In this document: in pieces, positions 28,081-33,837 of the stretch
Layout of the letters: each line of letters begins with the position of its first letter
Numbering within the stretch: position 1 is the first letter of the stretch
Virus record (IMG/VR): IMGVR_UViG_3300044675_004552
Span: 1-33,837 of that record
Length of the DNA: 33,837 bases
Direction: 5' to 3' (one strand)
Source of the DNA: a virus
Made by a program: the position numbers and the translations under genes
Notes under the pieces: model-generated
Told to the model about the DNA's origin: nothing
The model's input: only the letters and a program-made list of their open reading frames with translations
Database searches by the model: none

Positions 28081-29277
28081 TTATTGACCAGTTGAAGAAT
28101 GATTTATTTGGTCAATCGTAGTCAAGGCGTGATTCATATTAGTACGAAACTCGTCAACGATTTGTTGTTGCCACGACATTGAAAAGAACAATTTTTTATT
28201 TCGCTGAGCTATTTCGTCTAGATTTTGATATAAATTCTCTTTTTCTACGTCAGGTAAATGTGATATGCGTAACATTTCGGCCACAATTGCCTCAAGTCTT
28301 TCCAGTGCATCCGGTATAGTATCATAGGTTTCGTTGATAAACTCTGAAAAAGTTTCAAATCCATAGCTGCGAAGATATTCTAAACTACCATAGGTGGAGG
28401 CCAATATAAAAGGTTGACCACATGCTATTGGACGCAAAATTTTTTCTGTTAGGTGCAATCTTGAGTCGTCAAACAAAGTTTCAAGCACCACCTCTATTCT
28501 AGTGTTTTGATAATCTTGACCTACATAGTCGGCACTACTGTTACTGTTGGCTTGACTACTAGGAAACTCAAGTGGTAAGTTACTATTTTTGGTAGAAAAT
28601 TTTGGATTTACAAATGTGTGATTTAGATAATGTTGATTATTATCTATTTCAGAAAACCAAGTAAGACAGTATTGATGAAGTTTGTGTTTGCTTAAAAGGT
28701 CGGCAAATTTGATCCGGTATTCTCTTGTTCCAGACCAAGCACGATTGTAAATTAAAAAATCGTGTTTGATATTTTTTTTATTCAACGCAGGATCAATTTC
28801 AGCATATCTAAACCAATCAAGTGCAATCAACCCATGGCTCCACCAATACACTGGTATAAATTCTAAGTTTTTATATTTTTTGAGTTCCGGTGAGCGTTTT
28901 TCAGAATGTATCAATACTGTGTTAACTTCAAATGCTCCAATCAGTCCAGCTGCCCATTTTAGATTCATTTTAGGCATTACTTGTTTACAAATTTGTTTAT
29001 ACTTTTCGATATTATGTTCATCTAAATATTTTAATTCATGTTTAATGGAATCAAGATCATTTACGTCTATTTCATTATATAGGTCAAAATTTAAAGGTTC
29101 TTGATCATGGCAAAAAATATAATTTTTATGCAAAATTAATAATTGATTATCAAACCGTAATGGTTTGACATCTTCTAGTTTTCTTGAGCCGTGTGGAAAA
29201 AAGCGATAAATTATTAGATCGTCACGGTTGCAAACATCGTGCAAAAAGTTGTATAATCTATCTAAAGGAACACTCAT
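28081..29277 (-). CDS. putative glycosyltransferase-like protein, AT-rich
   Basis: A 398-residue protein read from the ATG at 29277 (MSVPLDRLYNFLHDV). A longer open frame upstream lies over the divergent gene and is not used. The C-terminal third (HLTEKILRPIACGQPFILAS, then GSLEYLRSYGFETF) has the E-K-x-x-x-P-x-x-x-G-x-P pattern of nucleotide-sugar-binding domains, for example GT10-like enzymes. This is a structural guess. The gene is strikingly AT-rich: only 11 of 60 bases are G or C at 28981-29040, against 32 of 60 at 29521-29580 in the neighbour. That suggests recent acquisition. It has no ribosome-binding site. It abuts the divergent dehydrogenase start. Confidence 0.6.
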   Translation of the reverse strand: MSVPLDRLYNFLHDVCNRDDLIIYRFFPHGSRKLEDVKPLRFDNQLLILHKNYIFCHDQEPLNFDLYNEIDVNDLDSIKHELKYLDEHNIEKYKQICKQVMPKMNLKWAAGLIGAFEVNTVLIHSEKRSPELKKYKNLEFIPVYWWSHGLIALDWFRYAEIDPALNKKNIKHDFLIYNRAWSGTREYRIKFADLLSKHKLHQYCLTWFSEIDNNQHYLNHTFVNPKFSTKNSNLPLEFPSSQANSNSSADYVGQDYQNTRIEVVLETLFDDSRLHLTEKILRPIACGQPFILASTYGSLEYLRSYGFETFSEFINETYDTIPDALERLEAIVAEMLRISHLPDVEKENLYQNLDEIAQRNKKLFFSMSWQQQIVDEFRTNMNHALTTIDQINHSSTGQ

Positions 29278-30516
29278 ATGAAGAAAATTGGATTTATTGG
29301 TATTGGCAAACTGGGACTTGACTGCGCAGAAGTCATGGCCGAGAAGCACGAAGTCAGAGGTTACGATATTTACCCGCGAGTCAGCGACTCGGTAAAAGTT
29401 TGCGATATTGATGAATTGGTCAATGAAAGCGAATGGATTTTTATTGCTGTGCCCACCCCACACGCTGAAGGCTATGATGGCTCGGTGCCCAGCTCACACA
29501 TGGAGCCTCGGGACTTTGGTCATGACGCGGTGATCAGTGCCATCAACAATGTCAACCGGTATGCCAAGAGCCCCAAGAAGGTGGTGTTGATCTCCACAGT
29601 ATTACCGGGCACCACACGCCGCAAGTTTTTCCCACTGCTAGACAAGCAACATCAGTTCTTGTACAACCCTTATCTAATTGCTATGGGCTCAGTAAAGTGG
29701 GACATGGTCAACCCCGAGATGGTCATGATTGGTACCGAAGATGGCAACCCCAATGCACTAGCCGGCGAATTAATTGACTTGTACAAGACTATGATGGTGA
29801 ACGATCCTCGCTATGAGATTGGCACATGGGACGAATGTGAAGCAATGAAGATTTTCTACAACACATTTATTAGTGCTAAGGTTGGCCTTGTGAACATGAT
29901 TCAAGACTTTGCATTACGTATTGGTCATATCAACGTTGACGTTGTTACAGATGCCCTGGCACGTTCAACTATGCGTATCATGGGACCTAAGTACATGACC
30001 GCAGGCATGGGCGATGCAGGTGCATGTCACCCACGTGACAACATTGCCTTGCGTTGGTTGGCTAAAGAATATGACATTGGCTACGACTTGTTTGACACAG
30101 TGATGCATGCTAGAGAAATTCAAGCCAAGAACCTTGCCATGTTCCTAGTCGAACAGGCCAAACAACACGGCATGAGCATTGTGATTCATGGCAAAGCCTA
30201 CAAGCCTGATGTTGAATATTGTATTGGATCATACTCTACCTTGGTAGGACATTATGTTAAACAAGCAGGGTTTGGCGTAAGATATCTTGATCCCTTGGCA
30301 GATGATCCTGCTGAAGTTATTACAGAACTGGCAGGACCCGCAGTTATATTGTGGGCGCACAATCGCAAGATCACTTATGAGTACACTGGTGATCAACCTG
30401 ACACGTTGCCGTATTGTCCAATCCCACATGGTAGTGTAGTGGTTGATCCATGGCGTAAACTTCCACAGATTGAGAACTTGACTGTGGTACATTATGGCAA
30501 CACACGAAATTCTTAA
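29278..30516 (+). CDS. UDP-glucose/GDP-mannose dehydrogenase family protein
   Basis: A 412-residue NAD-dependent dehydrogenase. Nucleotide-binding motif GFIGIGKLG at 5-13, then AVPTP and STVLPGTTRR; the catalytic cysteine is C250 in GDAGACHPRDNIAL; the C-terminal domain has GKAYKPDVEYCIGS. The family oxidises UDP-glucose, GDP-mannose or UDP-N-acetyl sugars to uronic acids. Its best substrate is not readable. AAAGGAA (29263-29269) precedes the ATG. It overlaps the next gene by 23 bases, and heads a plus-strand run of oxygenase and amidinotransferase. Confidence 0.9.
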   Translation: MKKIGFIGIGKLGLDCAEVMAEKHEVRGYDIYPRVSDSVKVCDIDELVNESEWIFIAVPTPHAEGYDGSVPSSHMEPRDFGHDAVISAINNVNRYAKSPKKVVLISTVLPGTTRRKFFPLLDKQHQFLYNPYLIAMGSVKWDMVNPEMVMIGTEDGNPNALAGELIDLYKTMMVNDPRYEIGTWDECEAMKIFYNTFISAKVGLVNMIQDFALRIGHINVDVVTDALARSTMRIMGPKYMTAGMGDAGACHPRDNIALRWLAKEYDIGYDLFDTVMHAREIQAKNLAMFLVEQAKQHGMSIVIHGKAYKPDVEYCIGSYSTLVGHYVKQAGFGVRYLDPLADDPAEVITELAGPAVILWAHNRKITYEYTGDQPDTLPYCPIPHGSVVVDPWRKLPQIENLTVVHYGNTRNS

Positions 30517-31012
30517 ATATCATATTCCCAAGTTTTGGGATGATGAGTTCAAGCAACTCAACTACATCAATGAAACATTCAACGATGTTGAAAGCCTGGA
30601 GCGTTGGACTGCTTTAGGTTATGCCAACCGGTTCACCGGGGACATGTGCGACATGCGCAGTCCACAACCAAGTTGGAATGATCGTTTTTTAAACATTTAC
30701 CGTGAACTGGGCTGGAAAGACATTGGCACTAGTTACTATAGAATGGGCACTGGTACTATTCTTCCAACTCACGGTGATCTGTACCTGCGTTATGTTGACT
30801 TGTTCAACCTCCGGGGGCAAGAACAACGCATACGCAGAGCCATTGTGTTCTTGGAAGACTGGAAACCAGGACACTATTTTGAAGGCAACAATGATGCCAA
30901 GGTCAATTGGCGGGCAGGAGATGTAGTTGAGTGGTGTTACGATGCACCACACTTGGCCGCCAACCTTGGGCTAGAACCAAGGTACACATTACAAATCACA
31001 GGATGGGTATGA
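30494..31012 (+). CDS. 2-oxoglutarate/Fe(II)-dependent oxygenase-like protein
   Basis: A 172-residue protein with an iron triad H93-x-D95 (THGDLY) and H153 (APHLAANLG), plus R163 (PRYTL) in the place of the 2OG-binding arginine. The strand pattern around SYYRMGTGTILPTHGD and RRAIVFLEDWKPGHYFEG fits a double-stranded beta-helix, close to the aspartyl/asparaginyl hydroxylase type. The substrate is unknown; neighbours suggest a sugar or small molecule. The start overlaps the dehydrogenase by 23 bases and its stop overlaps the next start (ATGA). Confidence 0.8.
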   Translation: MATHEILKYHIPKFWDDEFKQLNYINETFNDVESLERWTALGYANRFTGDMCDMRSPQPSWNDRFLNIYRELGWKDIGTSYYRMGTGTILPTHGDLYLRYVDLFNLRGQEQRIRRAIVFLEDWKPGHYFEGNNDAKVNWRAGDVVEWCYDAPHLAANLGLEPRYTLQITGWV

Positions 31013-31920
31013 TTAACAGTTGCAACGAGTGGAGTCCACTAAAACGTATAGTAGTAGGTTCGGCCACCGACGCCAACTGGCCTGTAACTGATCCTGTGTT
31101 TGCCAAAGAATCAGAAAAAACAACCTGGAAAGAAACGCCTGTTCCACGTGGACCTGTTTCACAACGAATCATAGATGAAGCCAATGAAGATCTAGATACT
31201 CTAGCAACCACACTGATCGGCCTAGGTGTAGAAGTCTTACGCCCGGATCCACTCAACTTCCAGGTTCACGATGGCATGTACAATTATTGCCCACGCGACA
31301 GACTTCTTGTACACGGCTCAACTATTATCAATCCTGCCATGATGTATCCTTGCAGAGATATGGAACTGCAATGCTATCATGACATTGTGGACGAAGCAGA
31401 CCATTATTTGTTCATGCCTCGAAACGAAGGCATGGTATTGGATGCGGCCAATGTATGCAGGCTAGGCGACCGGATGTTGTTTTTGGAATCAGCTTCAGGT
31501 AACCGCAAAGCCTATGAATGGTTGTGTGATGTGTTTCCTGACGTTGAAATTGAACTGTGTAATTTTTACTCAGGTGTGCATATTGATTCGACCATCGTGC
31601 CCTTGCGCGAAGGCGTGGTCATGCTCAATGCCAGCCGTGTGAGTTTTGATACAGTACCTCGAGTATTTGACGGCTGGCACAAGATCTGGGTAAACGAAGT
31701 GGTAGCACAAGGTTTTCACGAGTACCCATATGCATCAAAATGGATAGCAATGAACATGTTGGTGGTTGATCCACACACTGTGATATGTGACAAAAACCAA
31801 ACCGAATTGATTCGAACACTCCGAAGTTACCAATTTGAAGTGATACCTTTGGAATTGCGCCATTCACGTACTTTGGGCGGTGGTTTCCATTGTGTTACAC
31901 TTGACCTAGAACGCGGTTGA
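31009..31920 (+). CDS. amidinotransferase family enzyme
   Basis: A 303-residue protein of the arginine:glycine/inosamine amidinotransferase family. The catalytic triad is D145 (MVLDAANV), H191 (GVHIDSTIVPL) and C295 (GGGFHCVTLDL), with spacing close to that of GATM. NEWSPLKRIVVG opens the family fold, and MPRNEGM precedes the first motif. The enzyme moves an amidino group from arginine to an amine, or acts as a deiminase; the acceptor is unknown. The ATG at 31009 overlaps the oxygenase stop. Its own TGA is part of the next -35 box. Confidence 0.88.
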   Translation: MINSCNEWSPLKRIVVGSATDANWPVTDPVFAKESEKTTWKETPVPRGPVSQRIIDEANEDLDTLATTLIGLGVEVLRPDPLNFQVHDGMYNYCPRDRLLVHGSTIINPAMMYPCRDMELQCYHDIVDEADHYLFMPRNEGMVLDAANVCRLGDRMLFLESASGNRKAYEWLCDVFPDVEIELCNFYSGVHIDSTIVPLREGVVMLNASRVSFDTVPRVFDGWHKIWVNEVVAQGFHEYPYASKWIAMNMLVVDPHTVICDKNQTELIRTLRSYQFEVIPLELRHSRTLGGGFHCVTLDLERG

Positions 31921-31945
31921 CTAATATTCAAAAATGCTGTATAAT
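31917..31945 (+). promoter_or_regulatory. sigma70 promoter of uvdE
   Basis: TTGACT (31917-31922), 17-bp spacer, TATAAT (31940-31945). The -35 includes the stop codon of the amidinotransferase (31918-31920). The predicted start falls on the ATG at 31952, so the mRNA is probably leaderless. Confidence 0.85.
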
Positions 31946-31953
31946 TACAGCAT
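31934..31953. promoter_or_regulatory. perfect palindrome over the -10 box, SOS-box-like operator candidate
   Basis: ATGCTGTA-TAAT-TACAGCAT is a perfect 8-bp inverted repeat around a 4-base centre that contains part of the -10 box. The core CTGT-N6-ACAG resembles the LexA box CTGT-N8-ACAG but is 2 bp shorter. It reaches into the uvdE start codon. Confidence 0.6.
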
Positions 31954-32992
31954 GACTACACCTATTACTCCTCGCATTGGTTTTTGTTGCAAATGGCTAA
32001 ATGACCCCACGGAATGTGGCGGCATGAAAGTCAATGCCAAAGACCGTGATCTAAACGGGCGGTCCACTACCATGCGCTGGCTCCGCGAGCACAAAGACGA
32101 AGCCGAACAGCGTCAGTGGGACATTATGAATCACAATGCGTCAGCGGCTGTGAAGATGATTGAGCGTGTGGGCACCTTGCCTCCTGAACGGCGCATGGTG
32201 CGGCTGGGCAGTGAGATGCTACAAGGCTACACTGAGAAAGATTGGATTGACTGGTGGCAACAACGTGAAATTCAAGATCACTGCGAACAAATTTTTAAAC
32301 CGGTGGGCGATACTGCTCGGCGGCTTGGCGTTCGGTTATCCTTTCATCCAGGGCAATTTTGTGTACTGGCAAGTGAGAGTGATGAGATTGTGGAACGAAG
32401 CATCCTCGAATTTGAATATCATGCTGACATGGCACGGTGGATGGGCTACGGCGAGACCTGGCATGATCATGGATTCAAGATCAATGTACACCTGTCAGGC
32501 AAAGGCGGCCCTGCTAAGTTTTTGCAAACACTCAAACGATTGAGTCCCGAGGCTCGCAACCTCATAACTATTGAAAATGATGAGATGACAAATGGATTGG
32601 ACACTACTTTGGCTGTGGCTCAGCATGTGGCTCTTGTGTTGGATGTACACCACCACTGGATCAACACCGGGGAATACATCGAACCGCAGGACGTTCGTAC
32701 AAGTCGGGTTATTGACAGCTGGCGCGGTGTTCGTCCTGCAATGCATTTTAGTACTAGTCGCGAGGACATTTTGGTCGACCATGTTCGAACAGCTCGACCA
32801 GACCTTGCTGAACTTCTTGCTAGAGGTTATAAGAAACAGAAGCTCCGAGCACACAGTGATTTCTGTTGGAATTCGGCCGTGAACGAGTGGGTGCTAGGCT
32901 TTCGTGATCAGTTTGATATACAAGTAGAAGCCAAGGGCAAGAACTTGGCCAGTGAACAACTTTATGAACAATATATTTCTCAACATCTTTGA
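31952..32992 (+). CDS. uvdE: UvdE-type UV damage endonuclease
   Basis: A 346-residue TIM-barrel endonuclease. Marks: RIGFCCKWL at the start, LSFHPGQFCVL, NVHLSG, TIENDE, LDVHHHW and MHFSTSRE, which carry the metal-binding His, Glu and Asp residues of the family. It nicks 5' to UV photoproducts and some other lesions and starts excision repair. This suits a phage of sunlit water. The start at 31952 is chosen because it sits at the predicted transcription start; an in-frame ATG at 31934 lies upstream of the -10 box. No Shine-Dalgarno is present. It overlaps the next gene by 29 bases. Confidence 0.94.
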   Translation: MTTPITPRIGFCCKWLNDPTECGGMKVNAKDRDLNGRSTTMRWLREHKDEAEQRQWDIMNHNASAAVKMIERVGTLPPERRMVRLGSEMLQGYTEKDWIDWWQQREIQDHCEQIFKPVGDTARRLGVRLSFHPGQFCVLASESDEIVERSILEFEYHADMARWMGYGETWHDHGFKINVHLSGKGGPAKFLQTLKRLSPEARNLITIENDEMTNGLDTTLAVAQHVALVLDVHHHWINTGEYIEPQDVRTSRVIDSWRGVRPAMHFSTSREDILVDHVRTARPDLAELLARGYKKQKLRAHSDFCWNSAVNEWVLGFRDQFDIQVEAKGKNLASEQLYEQYISQHL

Positions 32993-33251
32993 TTGGATAA
33001 GAAGTGACTACAGAACTAACCCGTTTAGGTTCGTCGTGGAAGTACTGGCTTGGGCTGTGTCTATTGGGTGCAGTATTACGATGGCTGCCACTGTACCTAA
33101 TCCCCCTCTCGTTGTACTTTACCCTATTTGGATTGCTGGTTGTGCTATGTACGCTTGGGCTGCTTGGACTCGTCAATCGTTTGGTATGTTGGCCAACTAC
33201 ATTCTTTTAGTCACTATTGATACTGTGGGTTTGCTACGTATGATTTTGTAA
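32964..33251 (+). CDS. conserved small membrane protein
   Basis: A 95-residue protein with three likely membrane segments, at about 20-42 (FVVEVLAWAVSIGCSITM), 46-66 (PPLVVLYPIWIAGCAMYAW) and 75-95. The sequence NIFDWIRSDYRTNPFRFVVE at the start matches a small protein conserved in aquatic T4-like phages. The ATG at 32964 is preferred to an in-frame GTG at 32952. It overlaps the end of uvdE. Function unknown. Confidence 0.7.
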   Translation: MNNIFLNIFDWIRSDYRTNPFRFVVEVLAWAVSIGCSITMAATVPNPPLVVLYPIWIAGCAMYAWAAWTRQSFGMLANYILLVTIDTVGLLRMIL

Positions 33252-33273
33252 CAAAATTGTAACACAAATTGGC

Positions 33274-33280
33274 CTAAATA
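33274..33280 (+). promoter_or_regulatory. late-type motif CTAAATA
   Basis: CTAAATAC, 16 bases before the ATG at 33297, with AAAGG (33286-33290) between as ribosome-binding site. Fits the xTAAATA series. Confidence 0.5.
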
Positions 33281-33296
33281 CATACAAAGGCAATGT

Positions 33297-33521
33297 ATGG
33301 CAAATGACACTAAATCGCTAGCGGGATTCCTAGAAGTATTTGAGGGCAGGCTCAATAAGATGCGAGCCACCCTTAAAACAGAGTTTGCTAAAAGTAAGTC
33401 TGAGAGATGTCGTACTACTATTAAACGCATCACACATGATGCTAGAAAACTTAAAAAAACATTAAAACAGGTCAAAGAAGAACATAAAAAAACATGTCCG
33501 CATTGTAACGGCATTTTGTAA
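33297..33521 (+). CDS. small helical protein with C-terminal CPHC
   Basis: A 74-residue protein, strongly basic and helical (residues about 8-63), ending TCPHCNGIL, a lone CxxC pair that could be half of a zinc site in a dimer. It has its own late-type motif and is closed by a terminator 45 bases downstream. No family recognised. Possibly a nucleic-acid-binding or virion protein. Confidence 0.62.
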   Translation: MANDTKSLAGFLEVFEGRLNKMRATLKTEFAKSKSERCRTTIKRITHDARKLKKTLKQVKEEHKKTCPHCNGIL

Positions 33522-33535
33522 AACCGACCACAACA

Positions 33536-33566
33536 ATAGAGTGGCGCTGGAACTCGTAACCAGCAG
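33536..33566 (+). other. tRNA-Thr anticodon-arm-like hairpin fragment
   Basis: TAGAGTGGC is followed by GCTGG-AACTCGTAA-CCAGC, where CTCGTAA would be a Thr(CGT) anticodon loop with two extra bases. No acceptor stem, D-arm or standard T-arm is present. It leads straight into the terminator. Probably a relic or chance resemblance, not a working tRNA. Confidence 0.3.
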
Positions 33567-33592
33567 ATACCCCAGGTCCTGGGGTATTTTTT
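33567..33592 (+). terminator. intrinsic terminator
   Basis: ATACCCCAG pairs with CTGGGGTAT (9 bp, loop GTC), followed by six T. It closes the gene at 33297-33521. Confidence 0.9.
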
Positions 33593-33624
33593 AGGTGTTA
33601 TAAAACTGTCAAAAAATCACGGTC

Positions 33625-33634
33625 AATAAATACT
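33625..33634 (+). promoter_or_regulatory. T4-late-type promoter motif AATAAATACT
   Basis: The closest match in the window to the T4 late consensus (TATAAATACT). It ends 2 bases before the ATG at 33637, so the transcript would be leaderless. Confidence 0.55.
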
Positions 33635-33636
33635 GC

Positions 33637-33837
33637 ATGAAACCCACCATAGCCTTGTTCATTCACGATCCCAAATGTAGTGTACAAAGCGGCAATGGAC
33701 TCATGCGAGCTCTGGGTGACCATTACAAATTTAAAATATTTGCAAAAAGCAAATTAGAAGATGTGTTTTTTGATGATGTGGACATGATCGCTGTGCCCGG
33801 TGGGTTCGGTGATGCTGATTCGTTTGACGGACTGTTC
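33637..33837 (+). CDS. DJ-1/amidotransferase-like protein, 3' end outside the window
   Basis: The first 67 residues are visible: MKPTIALFIHDPKCSVQSGN, then FKIFAKSKLEDVFFDDVDMI and AVPGGFGDADSFDGLF. The alternation of strands and the PGGFGDADS turn fit the class I glutamine-amidotransferase/DJ-1 fold, as in the BPL_N (biotin-protein-ligase N-terminal-like) family seen in phages. The nucleophile elbow lies beyond the window edge, so activity cannot be judged. Confidence 0.65.
   Translation, partial: MKPTIALFIHDPKCSVQSGNGLMRALGDHYKFKIFAKSKLEDVFFDDVDMIAVPGGFGDADSFDGLF

Noticed and set aside
29278-29463. N-terminal extension of the minus-strand glycosyltransferase-like frame
   Set aside because: It lies opposite the conserved dehydrogenase N-terminus with its nucleotide-binding motif; the ATG at 29277 gives a natural start.
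31934-31953. True LexA box
   Set aside because: The spacing is CTGT-N6-ACAG rather than N8, so it is reported only as SOS-box-like.

Overview
The window looks like part of the genome of a T4-like myovirus (a relative of marine and freshwater cyanophages and pelagiphages) that infects a Gram-negative host, most likely a betaproteobacterium. The evidence is: T4-type class Ia ribonucleotide reductase (nrdA, nrdB) with a glutaredoxin; a T4-type ATP-dependent DNA ligase; an MGME1-like exonuclease; a PAAR spike-tip protein; a tail fibre; many short, overlapping, uncharacterised genes of the kind shared by aquatic T4-like phages; and repeated T4-late-promoter-like motifs (xTAAATA) just upstream of virion genes. 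The host guess rests on an outer-membrane barrel gene that resembles Burkholderiales proteins and on near-perfect sigma70 promoters with 17-bp spacers. I see no rRNA, complete tRNA, CRISPR array, insertion sequence or integrase.

Layout. 1-3767: virion-associated genes, mostly with late-type motifs. 3775-4827: an early-type sigma70 promoter driving a secreted small protein, then IscU and an IscA/HesB carrier (Fe-S cluster assembly). 4828-5584: PD-(D/E)XK exonuclease behind an unusual promoter made of repeated TATAAT boxes. 5604-7810: tail fibre and companion. 7813-13397: nucleotide metabolism block (nrdA, small membrane protein, class II aldolase-like enzyme, nrdB, glutaredoxin, methyltransferase). 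13399-16053: Sm-like protein, PAAR tip and a 685-residue virion protein. 16081-16653: a self-contained unit of promoter, outer-membrane barrel and terminator. 16656-22507: small phage genes, DNA ligase and a Bax-inhibitor-1/YccA-like membrane protein. 22511-22740: promoter and a long structured leader. 23065-26908: zinc-ribbon membrane protein, ClpX, ribosomal protein bS21, Hsp20 and ClpS. 26905-31920: metallophosphoesterase, then a putative glycosyltransferase, nucleotide-sugar dehydrogenase, 2OG-Fe(II) oxygenase and amidinotransferase. 31917-33592: UvdE-type UV endonuclease and small genes. A DJ-1/amidotransferase-like gene runs off the right edge.

How it works together (inference). Virion and tail genes are probably late genes. 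Metabolic genes supply dNTPs and Fe-S clusters and repair DNA. A proteostasis/translation set (ClpX that keeps its ClpP-docking loop, ClpS, Hsp20, bS21, YccA-like protein) probably redirects host proteolysis and translation. The most interesting regulatory signals are a ROSE-like RNA thermometer candidate before hsp20, a riboswitch-like leader at 22547-22740, and inverted repeats overlapping several sigma70 promoters, including an SOS-box-like palindrome on the uvdE promoter.
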